Assembly: GCA_026122225.1 (NCBI GenBank)
Contig: JANEZZ010002683.1
Coordinates: 124,001-188,000 of the forward strand
Source: Heloderma charlesbogerti
Taxonomy: Eukaryota > Chordata > Lepidosauria > Squamata > Helodermatidae
Length of the DNA: 64,000 nt
Reading direction: 5' to 3'
A program made the translations under genes and the position numbers. Below the pieces are notes generated by a model. It did no database searches. It had not been told where the DNA came from and saw nothing but the letters and a program-made list of their open reading frames with translations. Shown here in pieces: positions 1 through 12,000 of this stretch (within the stretch, counting starts at the first letter, position 1; each line of letters begins with the position of its first letter).

Positions 1-1689
1 TGATTGTTCAATAAATGATTGTTCAAACCAATTCATGAAAAGATGTGCTAGTTCTGTGGCAAAATGGCAGCCCATTACTCTTTCTGAGATTTTCCAGAAT
101 AACTTATCCATGAATTAGAAGAAATTTTTGTCTTCATCTGTGTTCTAGCTATCATCCCAGCTGCTTCACTTCTCCCAAACCATCAGCCTCTGGGGATGCA
201 CCATCTAAATAGGACCTCAACCCCTGCAGAGGGACTTCTCTGCAGTAAGCCAAACCTCATCAGGAAGTGTTCTGACTATGACAAAGTTTTTCAGAAAAAG
301 TTCCCCACATCCAGGTCACCATTATTCTGGTGAACCAGTTGATTTTTTTTAGGGCACAATCCCATCAATTGCACCCTTGATTATCAGAAGTCAACTCAGA
401 GGCTTCTGAGTTGCAGGGTGAGAGGAGCTGTGGAGGAAAGTGTCACTTTCTCCTCCTCCTCTCCTGCATTTTTGCTAGATGGGTTTTTTTGCCCATCTAG
501 CAATGGTGCTTCAGAGGAGAAGGGAAGGAGGCTGCAGGGGCCTCAGGATAGCTTGTATCCTGACCTCTCCAGTCCCATCCCTGCCCTGCCCTGCCCTGCC
601 CACTGGACCTTCCCCCCCCCTCTCTGAGGTCGCTTTTCCAACCTTGTCTGTGAGGGGGAGGGATCTGGGGTTGGATCTCCAACTGCTCCTTCCGCAGTCA
701 GAGCACTGTCTCTGACCTCAGAGGAGTTTTATGAGCAATCCTGTGAGTTTAATAAGTAATCCAGTGGTTCCTAGGATGCTCCCTTAAAATATATTAAACC
801 ATAGAATTGCTCCCTTAAAATATTAATGGGGAATTTCTTCCATATACATGGGCCCTTACAGGGCAAAGCACACACGTTGCTCATTTGCATTTTTATTTGG
901 CAGATTTGTTATTTTTACTCTTTAGTACATTATTAATCTAGAAGGTACTTCACCAGGCTTATCAAGGCTGGAACAATTAAACAGATGGTCAGTTTTGTAA
1001 TGGAAATAAAGCCAACCAGAAAGAAGTCTATCCATCCCTGCACACACATTCTCATTTGCTCTGCCTCTCATTTGAACTGATCTCATTAGATTTGTTTATA
1101 TTAAGCTCTTGCAGTGAAAGTGCTGCTAATCTCTGCTTCAGGACAAGCAGATGGGAGAATCACAAACCTATATCTCAGTATGATTAGATGATACAAAGTG
1201 CTTCAACTGCTGCAGCTGAGGCAGGCTGGATGTGGTGGAAGGTGAGACATGGGAAGGAAGCCATGGAGGACAAAACATGTCGAGGCTGTGAAAAAATGTG
1301 AGCCAGTAACTAGCCAGCAGGAGACTGGTTGCCTGGGGTGAAGCCCATGTGTACAGTATGGAGATTATTTTATTTACTCCATTATTTATCTACTCAATGG
1401 TAGATCTGGACTAGCCATGACTTTATGGAATCATATAGATGGGTTGCTGGCTATAACAACTGACCCTTCCACATTTTTCCTGTACATTTATTTTGACCTT
1501 GGTAAATTCTGCTAGAACACTCTTGCATCGAAGTAATGACTCTCCTCCAAGTTTAGATGACGCTCTAGTAACATTAGGACACTCTACTAGGACTGAGCTG
1601 TTTTGGCAGCTACATTAAGTCTATTCACCATCCTTTCTATGGCACTTGTGTGTGTTCTTCTCATAATGAAGCCTTAACACAGTTATTGT
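1..1689. other. unassigned non-coding sequence
   Basis: No coding exon, RNA gene or recognisable transposon was found. The stretch holds an A/T-rich background with a purine/pyrimidine-rich GC patch at about 420-720 that includes a short CCCTG run. Short open frames here lack any recognisable motif and are taken as chance. Confidence 0.5.
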
Positions 1690-2660
1690 TGTTGACAAAA
1701 TTTATTACCACTTTTCATTGTAAAATAATTCCAAAGCAGTGTACAAAATCACTAAAACACATCAAAACCATACAACATTGACTAATAGTAAAACAGTAAA
1801 ACAGGCAAGAACATTAATATGAATAAAAAACAGCTCGCAAGATGCAGCAATCCAATTTCAATAAAAAGCTTGGGTGAACAAATAGGTCTTGAGCTGGTGC
1901 CAAAAGCTGTGAGACCTGATGCTGACTGAATAAGAGAGGGGGAGGAAGTCCCACAAATGGGGTGTATGTATTGAGAATTCCCTCTCTTGGGTCAGCATGT
2001 ATGAAACTCCAGGCAAATGCAACACTGTCAAGAGGGCATACGCACGAGATTTTAATATCTGGGAAAGTGCATAAGGGAGAAGGCACTCTATCAGGTATCC
2101 AGGTCCTAAGCTGTGTAAGATAGCACAAGCACCTTGAACTTGGCTCAGCAGCTTATTGGCAGCCAGTGCAACTCCCTCAGAATTAGAATAATATGTTCTG
2201 GTAGGATGTCCCCATGGCATTTTGCATTAGCTGTAGCTTCTGGACCAAGCTCAGAGGCAGACCTACATAAAGCCCATTGAAATTGTCCATTCTTAACATT
2301 ACCAGTACATGGATCACTGTGGCCAGGCTATCCCTGCCCAGGAACTGTGTTTTAGCTGTCATACTAATTGATGCTGGAAAAAGGCACTCATTGCTGCAGA
2401 GGCCACATGCATCCATTGACAGTGATGCATCAAGGAACACCCTCGAGCTATGCGCCTGCTCCTTCAGAGGGAATGCAACCCTTTTCAGAACACACAATGG
2501 CCCTAGGTCCCAGACAAGGGAACAACCTGTCCACAGCACCTCCATCTTCTTAGGATTCAGCCTCAGCTTATTGCCTCTCATACAGCCCACTGGTCCAGTG
2601 CCTGCACAATCTCTGCTGACTCAGATGATACAGAGAACTTGAGTTGGGTATTATCAGTTG
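1690..2660 (-). mobile_element. old L2-type LINE, 3' part, antisense
   Basis: Minus-strand reading gives decayed L2 reverse-transcriptase C-terminal sequence, including a stretch like RDSLATVIHVLV followed by YVGLPLSLVQKLQLMQNA, which in L2 lies after the catalytic palm. It is preceded in element order by a NKLRLNPKKMEVLW segment. The 3' tail lies at the low-coordinate end. It is truncated at its 5' end and broken by stops. It resembles the younger L2 at 32055-34975 in order and content but is clearly more diverged. Confidence 0.7.
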
Positions 2661-3025
2661 TTACAAGACCAGGAGGGGGCAACCATTTTTCCTCCAGGTG
2701 GACCCCTTCTTTATGTATGTTCCTCAGGAAAAGAATCTCTGATAGGCTGCCAGCAGTCAGGATGCGTCTCCTGACACACCCTAGTCTGTCCAGCTGCTTG
2801 GGGAGTTTCTGAGCCTTCTTGCCAAGGGCCCCTCTCTTCAGCCCAGACCTAGGAAAGAAGAAAAAGAAAGGTGCTTTGGACTTTCCTTCCCCAAACTCAG
2901 AAACTGAGACTTACGAACACCCTTCTAAAAATCTTAAAATACAGGTGGTAGCTTTGTAACCATGTGGTCTTTCATGTGAGGAAGAGTTCAGGGAGAAACC
3001 CTTTTAAAACAACACAGCCAAAAAG

Positions 3026-3060
<35 letters not shown>

Positions 3061-3130
3061 AATGCAGGGGGGGGGAACCAGGGAAGGCAACAATCACAAA
3101 AATACAAGTAAACATCAAAAAGTCAGTCTA
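2661..3130. other. unassigned, with simple repeats
   Basis: No gene is visible. The stretch contains a (GT)n tract at 3027-3057 and a short G run just after it. Part of it could belong to the gypsy LTR that ends at 3643, whose inner boundary cannot be fixed by eye. Confidence 0.4.
3027..3057. repeat. (TG)n microsatellite
   Basis: About fifteen uninterrupted TG units. Confidence 0.95.
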
Positions 3131-3643
3131 ACTTATCTACTCACTTTACCTACTTGAGTACAGTCTTGGATCTTAGAGCATATGCTGAGTTTATTGCAGA
3201 GAAGATGTTCAGAGAGAGAGAGAGAGAGAGTGCGCATCTAGCTTCCAGTTAGATGATATATCAGAAAGTTCTAGAAGGACTGAGGGGATCTTTTTATGGG
3301 GATCTCTGCTCAGTAAAAGCCAGTCCATTTGCAGAGACTGATGGTCTGTCCAATGACACAATAGCTTCCATTTCTGATATCAGTGGTCTAGCCAGCAAAT
3401 CAGAAAATTACTTAGTGGTAATTACCCACCGTCTTAAGGACTGGAACTTATCTCTCAAAAGCCCACAGTGGTTGGGACTAGTCAGCCTTTTCAAGAAAAG
3501 GGGTTAAGGTTTTGTTTGCATTTCGGAGGACAAAGAGTGAAATAAGGCTAGATAAAACTATTCAGGTTACTCAGCAGGGTGCCAACTGACCAGATGCTCT
3601 AAGGGACACTGTGGATCTACATCAGAGGTAGGGGTTTATCACA
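3130..3643 (-). repeat. probable 3' LTR of the gypsy element
   Basis: On the minus strand a purine tract (about 3646-3658) is followed directly by TGTGATAAACC, a normal LTR start. An AATAAA lies at about 3189-3194 on the same strand. The far end is not defined; 3130 is a guess. Confidence 0.5.
3211..3230. repeat. (AG)n microsatellite
   Basis: Ten AG units, lying inside the probable gypsy LTR. Confidence 0.9.
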
Positions 3644-3745
3644 TATCTTCCCCCTTAAGTCCTTGTTTTGGTGAAGCATGTTCTACAGGACAGCTGGACA
3701 AAAATGGACAGGACAGGTTCTTATACACTTAATAGTGCAGTCGCA

Positions 3746-4667
3746 TTATGCAAAATTGGTACAATAGCAAAGGAAACAGCATAGTAAAGCATCAGCAGTT
3801 ACATTGTGCTTGCCGTTAATATGTTTGAACTCAAACTTGTAGTTTTGTAAGGCCAAACACCAGTGTAAGAGTTTGGTGTTAGTCCCTTTTTTCTTGTTCA
3901 GCCAACAGAGAGGGGAATGAACACCTGTCCCCACACATATGGATGGGACTTAGACAGAGCTCATATGATAGAAAGGCACTCTTTCTCAATTGTGGCAAGG
4001 CTTTGTTCTTGAGAAAGAAGTTTGCAGGTGAGGTAGATAATTGGGTGGAAATCTCCCATTTCATCAGCTTGGAAGACAACAGTTCCCAGCGGGATCGGTA
4101 TGAGCTGTCAAGTGTTTGTCAAAGTTCAGTACAACTAAAATGGGCTAAGAAGTGAGTCAGGCCTTCAGTTGATCAAAGGCCTTTTAACAATCAGAAGACT
4201 ATGATACTTTTTCAGGAAGTCTTTTTTGACAAAAGTCAGTGAGGGGTGCAGTGCTCTACAAATCAGCCCTCTACACATCAGTGGTAATATCCAACAAGTC
4301 CCCAAAATGACTGGACCTGCTTCTTGGTGGTGGGTGTGGGCCATTGAACAATAGCTTCTACTTTTGGGAGATCAGATTTAATGTGGCCTCTCCCAACTCA
4401 GTGACCCAAATAAACCACTTCTCCCAGCCCAAACTGACATTTTAGGGCATTGATAATGAGTCCTGCTTTGTGAAGACATTTTAAAACAGTACTTTCATCA
4501 TCAAGGTGTTCTTTCCAGGAAGAACTATAGATGGCAATGTCATCCAAGTAAATCACAACAAAGGAGCTTGAGAAGTTGATTAACCAGCCTTTGGAAGGTA
4601 GTTAGGGCACTCCTAAACCTGAAAGGCAAAACAGTGAATTCAAAAAGTCCCAGACGAGCGGTAAAAG
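3746..4667 (-). pseudogene. gypsy RT C-terminal half and RNase H
   Basis: The minus strand encodes the RT catalytic box YLDD at 4539-4550 within FVVIYLDDIAI, then connection sequence, then an RNase H end containing LLHWCLALQNYKFEF and a VTADAL motif near 3790. The last motif is the usual C-terminal landmark of gypsy RNase H. Several stops and frame changes separate these pieces. The 62-codon open stretch at 3746-3934 is the best preserved part. No integrase follows it toward the LTR, which is where standard Ty3/gypsy would place one. Confidence 0.75.
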
Positions 4668-5400
4668 CAGATTTATTTATTTATTTCTATATCACCTGAT
4701 AGCCGAAGCTCTGCGTGGTTCACAAAAATTAAAACCACGAAGTACAGCATAAAACAATATAAAATATGAAAGCTTAAAACTACAATATAAAAGTACAACC
4801 CACAATAAAATCTAGCAGCAATGCAGAGATTTAAAATACAGATTTAAAACAGCAGAGCTAAAAGACCAGAGTGCTAAAATGCTGGGAAAATAAAAAGGTC
4901 TTCACCTGGTGCCAAAAGGAGTACAATGGAGGTGCCAGGCGAACCTCTCTAGGGAGCTCATTCCAAAGCCAGGGTGCCACAGCAGAAATGGCCCTCTTCC
5001 TGGTAGCCACCCACCTCACTTCCTTTAGCAGCTGCTCTCAGAGAAAGACCCCTGAAGATGATCTTACATATGGGAGGAGGTGATCCCTCATTTAACCTGG
5101 CCCCAAGCCGTTTAGGGCTTTGAATGTTAATACTAGCACTTAGATTGGGCCTGGACATGGACTGGCAGCCAATGCAGCTGGAAAAGTACTGGCGTAATGT
5201 GCTGTCATTGGCCAGTCCCATTAACAGTCTTGCTGCCCCTTTTTGGACAAGCTGAAGTTTCCAGACCATTTTCGAAGGCAGCGCCATGTATAATGCATTG
5301 CAGTAATCCAGACGACAGGTAATTAGGGCATGGATAACTATAGCTAGGCTATCTCTATCCAGATAAGGGTGTAGTTGGTATATCAGCCTAAGCTGATTTG
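4668..5400 (-). mobile_element. L2 LINE 3' fragment, antisense
   Basis: The 3' tail is a (TTTA)n-type run near 4671. The minus strand encodes an L2 RT C-terminus with RDSLAIVIHALITCRLDYCN. It closely resembles the 3' part of the L2 at 32055-34975. It interrupts gypsy RT sequence, which resumes at 5913. MITE copy 1 lies exactly at its truncated 5' edge. Confidence 0.8.
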
Positions 5401-5904
5401 TAGGGGTGTACGAACCCCACTTACCAGTCTGCTCTGGGGTCTGCTGGGGGGGGAGGTGATCCGTCCCTTCCCTCCCCCCAGAATCCTCCCTGGCTGATTC
5501 CGCTCTGCAGTGAGTCTGCAGAGCCACCGGCTGGGCCTGTCCGCAGCCAGATTTCCATCCGCTGCCGGGCTGCGGATGCAAATGGCGTCCGGCGTAGCCA
5601 ACGCCATTTGCATCCCTGCTATTTTCGTAATAGGCTACGTAAATATTTACGTAGCCTATCACCGAAAAGAGCAGGGACACAAATGGCATCGGTTTCGCTG
5701 GATGCCATTTGTGTCTGCAGTCCGGGGCAGTGGACGGATGGTAGCAGATGGACCCAGACCGGCCGGCAGCAGGTAGGGTCTGTCCCGACTTTAGTTCGCG
5801 GGGTGGCGGGAGGGAGCATTCCGTTCTGCCACAGACTCTGGGGTGCTGGATTCTAAAGAATCCGGCCTCATTGGCGTCCATGGTGGATTTCTCCGTCATC
5901 TTTA
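5401..5904. mobile_element. palindromic hAT-type MITE, copy 1 (short form)
   Basis: The element starts TAGGGGTGTACGAA and ends GTCATCTTTA. It is flanked by the 8-bp duplication CTGATTTG at 5393-5400 and 5905-5912. The core is a perfect 28-nt palindrome at 5631-5658, built on GGCTACGTAAAT and its inverse. That core is enclosed by CAAATGGCG/CGCCATTTG stems. It has no coding capacity; open frames across it are by-products of the symmetry. Terminal TAGGG fits the hAT YARNG end. Confidence 0.85.
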
Positions 5905-6421
5905 CTGATTTGATCCCGCCATCAGCATCCAATATGCTGGATATCTGCAAATATCCCTTGATGAGATCCAGGGTAGTAATATAGGTGGCACCTCCTAGGT
6001 TCTCTAGGAGATCATCTACTTCAGGCATTGGAAAGCAGTTCGGGTGGTGATGGTATTCAGACAGCAGTAATCAACACAAAAATGAACTGAACCATCTGGC
6101 TTTGCTACCAGCACTGCTGGAGAACACCAAGCACTATTGGAGGGTGTTATAAACCCAAGAGACTTGTTCTGTACCTCTGCGGTGTGTCCTTTCTTTGCTT
6201 CCCCACAGCATGGTAGGGAGAGGGGGTGATTAGGAAGTGATCCCCATGAGAATCGAATGGGTAGCCAGTTCAGTTCTCTCAGGATGGCTGGAAAACAAAC
6301 CTTCAGAACTTTGAAGTAAAGTTTTCAGTTGCTGGGCATGTGTAGCTGAGAAGTCTAGGGCTAGGCTAAGGGTCTCCTGGAAGACAGTCCTCTTGATGGT
6401 CCCAAAGCAAATCCTTTTCAC
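5905..6421 (-). pseudogene. gypsy RT N-terminal half
   Basis: On the minus strand, near 6420-6230, a segment with [21 protein letters not shown] matches the region that opens gypsy RT (an S-x-P-x-R-T block before the fingers). Near 6030-5940 comes [19 protein letters not shown], the RT block carrying the first catalytic aspartate (TLD). Stops lie between. It follows directly on an integrase C-terminus at about 6480-6640, so RT is downstream of IN in this element. Confidence 0.75.
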
Positions 6422-6469
6422 CCCCTTTGAGGGGCTGTATGGACAAAAACATATTGGATCAATCCCTAC

Positions 6470-7870
6470 ATGGCTTTAGGGAGTTCACATGGTGTTAAGT
6501 CCTAAGTCCATGGTGCTAGGTCTCAGTCCTACAGATGAGTAGTCAAGGAGGTAACTTATCTCCCTAAGTGAAAGGTTCTTCCCAATCTGCCTCTATCATA
6601 TTCATCCTGAGAGGCTTCATGACTATGACTTGGTCGCCTTCTTTATACTCCTGAGCTCAGGCACCTTTTGTTTTTCTTTTGTTTTCCTTGAGTGCTAGAC
6701 AAGTGTTTCTTGGCAAGGGTGAGACTTATTTGCTGAGAGTTTTGTAGATTGTCCACATAGTCTAGGATAGAGCTGGGTTCTGACTCTTGGGCATGGGCTC
6801 CTTCCCAGTGCTCCTTTACAAGATCCAGGGGCCCACACACTTTCCTCCCAAATACTCATTCAAAGGGAGAAAAACCTGTGGATTCCTGTGGCACCTCTCA
6901 ATAAGCAAAAAGGAGGTGTTATAAAGAATCATCCCAGTTATTGGGATGAGTGTCTACACAGATCTTGAGCATTTGTCCCAAAGTGGCATTGGATCTCTCA
7001 ATCAGGCCATTAGTCTCTGGGTAAGCAGTAGAAATTAGGTACTTCATGCCACCCCTTCCTCACAGTTGTTTCATGAGAGTGGACATAAAGTTAGTAGCTT
7101 GGTCTGAAACTATTTCTGGGGCAAAACCAAATGGTGTGTGTGTGTGTGTGGGGGGGGAGAGGCCATGCATTTGCTACAGCTGAGCCCTCTGTGGATGAAA
7201 GGGCCACAACTCCAGGGTACCTGGTAGCAAAATCCATTTTAAATATTTTATTTAAAATTTAAATAAAATATATTTATTTTTTCACGGGTAGCATGGGGTC
7301 CAAGGGAGCATATGCCTTGCCCACTGTCTGGCAAGTAGGGCAAGACTGTCAGGAGTCTTTAACATTCTCAGCTATTCTAGGCCAAAAAATTAATAATGTA
7401 GTAGTCTTTCTTTGGTACGTGCCACTCTTTGATGCCCAGAGAAAGGAATATCACGGGCCAATGTTAAAAGCTTTTCTCTATAAGGTAGGTGCACTACCAG
7501 CTGGGTCCTGGTCTCCCACCCTTTTTGATAGCTCTTGGGGAGAAATTCCTGGTTGAGAAGTCCCCCCTTCCAAATAAATCAAGACTTACAGTCCTTTGGA
7601 AAGTCTTTAGAAGGCTGGTTGGCTTTTGGGGGGATTCATGAAGGCTGTTGTCACTTAACTGAGCATGCTGAAATTCTGTTGACTTGGCCACTGTAACAGG
7701 GAACCTCCACAGATGCAGGATCAATGACTGGATCCTCAGTGTTGCCTGGGTCTGGTTTGTGGGTCTCTGCAGCAAGGAGTTCCATAGGTGTGGGAGTGGG
7801 GGCTGGAACCTCTGCATTGGTGCCATTGGAACTAGAGAGAGATGCAAGCTGCTGGTCCTCAATGAGGCAT
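6470..7870 (-). pseudogene. gypsy integrase, upstream of RT
   Basis: The minus strand shows an N-terminal zinc-binding region (DIPFSGH, then SCPTCQTVGKAYAPLD near 7340). A core fragment DFATRYPGVVALSS near 7200 is followed by IVSDQATNFMS (second catalytic D) and NGLIERSN (catalytic E) near 7000. A C-terminal region ends in HHVNSLKP near 6490, a typical gypsy integrase tail. The segment that should carry the first catalytic aspartate is replaced by an A/T-rich run at about 7235-7285. Stops and frameshifts are frequent. An open frame crossing 7494-8225 merely joins this sequence to a neighbouring CR1. Confidence 0.75.
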
Positions 7871-7989
7871 GACTGGAGAAAGGCTTTTTAGCCACTGCTT
7901 TGGCTGGAGCTACCTCCAAAGAGCAGGCCTGGCTATGTGTGACAGTGTTGATGCTTGGAAATGAAGCCATGTGGTGTGCCATATCAAGG

Positions 7990-8575
7990 ACTGGTGTTTT
8001 TAGCTCCCTGAGGATAGCCAGGGATGTGATAAGCAACCCCTCTACACCGATGTTAAGGTCATTTATGAAAATATTGAACAGCATAGGCCCTAGGATAGAG
8101 CCCTGCAGCACTGCATCCCAGGCCTCCCTCCATGAGGATGCTGAGCCATTACTGAGCACTTGTTGAGTATGGTTGCTCAACCTAACAGCAGTATCGCCAA
8201 GCCCACACTTTACCATCTTGTCCACAGAGATATTATGGGAAATCTAATCAAATGCTTTGCTGAAATTGAGATATACTATGTCCACAACATTCCATGCATG
8301 ATCTACCAAACTAGTAACTCTAACCAAAAGGGAGATAAGGTTGGTCTGGCTTATTCCTGACAGACCCATGGTGGCTCCTACTAAATGTATTATTTAGGAA
8401 CATAGGAAGCTGCCACCTTCTGGATCCACCTTCTTCCCCATTTTGAAGATGGGGGCAACACTTGACCATCTCCAGTCTTCTGGCACTTCACTTGTTCTCA
8501 AGGAATTCTCAAAGATTACAGGTAGCAGCTCTGAAACAACATCCACAAGCTCCTTCCCAGGGATGTGCTTAATTT
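7990..8575 (-). mobile_element. old CR1 RT fragment, antisense
   Basis: The minus strand encodes QGSILGPMLFNIFINDL, the CR1 RT block just before the catalytic FADD box, and upstream RT pieces toward 8560. A scrap of SINE tail (about 8396-8417, GGAACATAGGAAGCTGCC) interrupts it. It is decayed. Confidence 0.75.
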
Positions 8576-9134
8576 AGTCCTGGAGATCTGAACTTGTTTA
8601 AAGGAGCTAGGTGTTCTCCAACCGTGAGGAGCCATTAGGGGTTGCTTTATAATTCCTGAGGTTTCCTAGGTTGCCCAGCAACAGTAGCCAGTCACACAGG
8701 TAGAGCTGGGTAAACAGAAGAAAAGGGAATCTGGACTTGGGCTCTTTAAATGACTCAAAGACTCTGCGGGAGGAGGCAGCGGCGGCAGGGCATAAAAACC
8801 TGAATGCTGGAAACACAGGAAAGGAGGAAAAATAAAGCAGGAACAAAGAGGGCCAGGAGATGTGGATAGAAAGGGCACAACGCAAGGAACAAAGACCAGA
8901 TGGCACAAAATGGGTTATCAGGAAGGGAATTGACCAGTGAGCTTATTTAGAAGGTCAAGGAGCTGAATCAGAGTAGTGGCTGTTAGGAATGGTAAAAGGG
9001 ACTTTCCAGAACAGGCAGCAGCACACAGGAAACTGCAAGACCCAGAGAACAAGAAAAGACTTCCCCAGTTCCACAGCAAACTCAGTACCAGATCATCCTG
9101 ACCCCACAACTACTTACCTACAGCTTGCACCACC
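8576..9134. other. unassigned sequence
   Basis: No gene or known repeat was recognised. The composition is purine-rich. Confidence 0.4.
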
Positions 9135-9390
9135 ACATAGGCATTCATTCTGATCATGTGGGTACTTACCTGTGCTGCAACACTAGCATCCCCCCTGTCC
9201 TGCAGCTGCCCCATCTGTGGGCATCCCTTCTGGTTCTACAGATACTTAGCCATCCCCCACACCCACATAAGCATTCATCCTGGTCCTGCAGCTACTTATC
9301 TTGCTCCATGAGCCTTCATCCTGGTTCTGCATGTACTCACCAGTAATACTCCAGGGGCATTCTACCTTATTCTGCAGCTACTTACCTCAG
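9135..9390. repeat. degenerate minisatellite
   Basis: A phrase close to CATTCATCCTGGTTCTGCAG followed by CTACTTACC recurs about four times with a spacing of roughly 60-70 bp and strong divergence. It was recognised by eye only. Confidence 0.55.
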
Positions 9391-9599
9391 ACCCTAAGAA
9401 GGGATTCTGCTCCCACAACTTCTATTTTGAATGATCCTGATTTACAACAAGGATTAATAAAGTCTAGAGTTGTTGTATTTATGTTGTCATGTCATTCCTT
9501 CTGGTGAGTAACAGGGGAAGTGACATGTCCCGCCTGATGGAAGGAGCACCCCATGTGACACCAACTCATTACCTGCTCTGGGTTGCATGTTCCTCCTTA

Positions 9600-10560
9600 T
9601 ACAATTTAAGTTGTTCTGCCGTCTCTCCATCAACTGTTAAGAATTCATCTTCTTCCCGAAGAAAAGTCCCCTTCTCTGGTCTTTTTCTTGGCCCTAAAAT
9701 AGCCAAAGAAGCCCTTTTTGTTGATTTTAGCACCCCTCACAAGTTTCAGCCGATTCTCAGCCTTAGCCTTCCAGTCACCATCCTTAAGGGTTGCAGGTAT
9801 TCTGTTGTACTCCTCCTTGGATATATGTTCCTGGTTCTGTATGTCCCTTCCGAGGGCTCCTTCACACCTGGCTTTTATCCTGCGATTGAGATTGCTACTT
9901 CATGGAAGTTTGCAGGCTCTTTACATGACACAGTTATCATCCAAGGCATCTCCTGCACTACATGCCCTTTGTTCCATTTTTAAATAGATTGCAGATAATG
10001 AGCTACCAAATTACCCCATTGTGTTCTGCTTGAGTTCCCTCAATGAAAAAGGAAAAGCTGCAAGAAGAGGCGTGAGATCAATGAAACATAATGGAAGATA
10101 ATGGAAGACTCAGATATGGGGAGAAGGGTGTGGGGGGAGGAAGTGCATGTAAAGAGAGCCAGTGGTGATCCTGCATTTAAAACAGAAGCAGAAAGCCCCA
10201 TTTTAAATGCAGGATTTTAGGCTGGTGTAGAAATGCCCATGGAATCCTACCCAATGTATCTCTGAATTTGTTTTTTAATGGCTTTTCTAAAGTCCAAGGT
10301 ACAAGCTCAGTGTTCACAGCCATTAGCATAACAAATTCCAACACGATCTTGTCACTTCTTTCAAGGTTCCTGCCACTTTCACTTCATCAACCAGTTCTTC
10401 CCTGTTGGTCGGGATTAAATCCAGTACAGCAGGAGGGACCCTTCTCAGCTGACTGGGCGGGGTCCATAACCCGTCACCCACTGAGCACGCTACTGCTGCT
10501 TGGATCCCCATGTCAATCTGCCTTTGGCCCTCATGTCCAGTGTACTGATGCTCACTTCCT
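9600..10560 (-). mobile_element. old CR1 ORF2 fragment, antisense, split by a MITE
   Basis: The minus strand at about 10450-10330 encodes LIPTNREELVDEVKVAGTL, the C-terminal CR1 endonuclease block. At about 9800-9660 it encodes DGDWKAKAENRLKL and INKKGFFGYF, the linker before RT. The two lie in correct CR1 order, with the 385-bp element at 9854-10238 between them. Confidence 0.65.
9854..10238. mobile_element. unclassified MITE, family M2, copy a
   Basis: It is about 90% like 56308-56672 along most of its length. Its ends form an imperfect inverted repeat (GGGCTCCTTCACACC versus GGGCATTTCTACACC in the opposite direction). Near the right end a stem TCCTGCATTTAAAA/TTTTAAATGCAGGA is present. No clear target duplication was found. 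Confidence 0.6.
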
Positions 10561-11494
10561 CCTATCTCCTATTACTATCACTCTGGTAATAACGATAACA
10601 ATTTTTACAGCACAATCCTATAGTCAATGCTTCCTGCATGCTAGTGTGACCTCTAGCTATCACTGCTTAAGCAAACCCTTAAGCAAATGAAAACAAGCCA
10701 AAACACTCATTTTCAGAATGGGGCAAGTCAGTGGTGTTTGCAGAAGGGAGCTCCACTGACCTGTCCCATTCCAGAAATGAGTATTTCTGCTAATTTCCAG
10801 GGCTGCTTTAGTAAGCGCTTGTTCCCTGTTGTCCTAGTGGACAGAAACAGCAAGAGCACAGCAGCACTATAGGATACTGTTCTATGTTAGCCCTGGCTGT
10901 CACCAATGTGATCCCCCTTCTCAAAGCAATTTCAGTACACGTGGAATGGGTTTAAACCTCCGCAACTCTGCATGCTGAGATGGGGGTGGGGGAGTGAGTA
11001 TGTGAGTGTGGGAGGGGGCGAGGAGGAAGGCTGTGTATATGTGGCCCCAAACCCACCACCCCTTGCACATGCAGCCCTCAGGGGCAGAAAGGTTGCCTGC
11101 CCTCTTCTAGAGAATGGTGAGATCTCTTGCCACATTACAGAATGTCCTCAGCAGCAGCGAGCACATTTGTGGGCATCTGATATTAAAACCAACCTATTTT
11201 AAGATTTGTTGTAAGGATTCCATAAAGTATTTTGCATACTAAAAATCCCGAATAAATGCTTTGTAAAATTACTACTACTACTACAATTTGCCAAATTCAT
11301 TCTGTCAGTGTCCATATTGTAGTATCCCAAAATAATATTTATCATGTGCTTGTTCTATTCCTATATAAAGGCTGTGCTCCTCAGGGCTATTACATGTAAG
11401 GCAGGAGATCTGTGACTGAATCTCCTGCCATCATTTTATTTGTTAATGTAATACATTTCTGTTATGCCTTAATCAAAAATTATTTTAAGAGGGC
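10561..11494. other. unassigned sequence
   Basis: No exon or RNA gene was recognised. The stretch contains a short (CTA)n run near 11267-11282. Confidence 0.4.
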
Positions 11495-11904
11495 TCATTG
11501 ATGTATTTATTTTATTTGTATCCTGCCTTTCTACCAAAAAATGGCACTCAAGGTGGCTTAGAAAACAAACACTTATAATACATTACATTTAATAACAATA
11601 TTAATCAATAAACATTTAAAATGAGGAAAGAATAATCTGCAGTAAATTGAAACACTAAAGCAGCAGGCAGATAAAAACAATCCTGAATTAAAAGGCTTTG
11701 GCAATTAAAATTGTTTTCAGCAGATGCCTAAAACTCATAAGAGTAGGCACCAGGTGCACAGACTAAGAAGGTTTGATCCTTGGTCACCTAAGCTCAGTAG
11801 GAAGGGATACCCCAAAGAGGGTCTCTTTGGATGACCTCAAAGAATGGCCAGGTTTGTATGAAAACAGGTGGTCCTTGAGATACCTTGTTCCCAAGCTGAA
11901 TAGG

Positions 11905-12000
11905 GTAATTAAATATACTAATATAGTAATTATATTATTAATATAGTAATTAATTAATTAATTAAATCACTACTATAGCAATTACTTAATTAATTAAACT
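11905..12000. repeat. A/T-rich low-complexity tract
   Basis: Dominated by TAATTAATTAA and ATATAGTAATTA repeats. Confidence 0.9.

Larger units (their letters stand above)
3130..7870 (-). mobile_element. Ty3/gypsy retrotransposon, Gmr1-like order, degraded
   Basis: Reading the minus strand from high to low coordinates gives integrase, then reverse transcriptase, then RNase H, then a purine-rich tract and a TG-starting LTR. Integrase-before-RT is the copia order, but the sequences are gypsy-type. That combination is known from the Gmr1 group, first described in Atlantic cod. An L2 tail and a palindromic MITE (4668-5904) interrupt the RT. Gag, protease and the 5' LTR are not seen. A CR1 fragment abuts the 5' side. 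All domains carry stops and frameshifts, so it is dead. Boundaries at both ends are approximate. Confidence 0.7.

Noticed and set aside
4958..6028. 356-codon open frame on the minus strand
   Set aside because: It joins gypsy RT, MITE copy 1 and an L2 tail. Long frames over the MITE arise from its symmetry.
7494..8225. 243-codon open frame on the minus strand
   Set aside because: Its first part is CR1 RT and the rest is gypsy integrase spacer. It is a chance read-through over an element boundary, not a gene.
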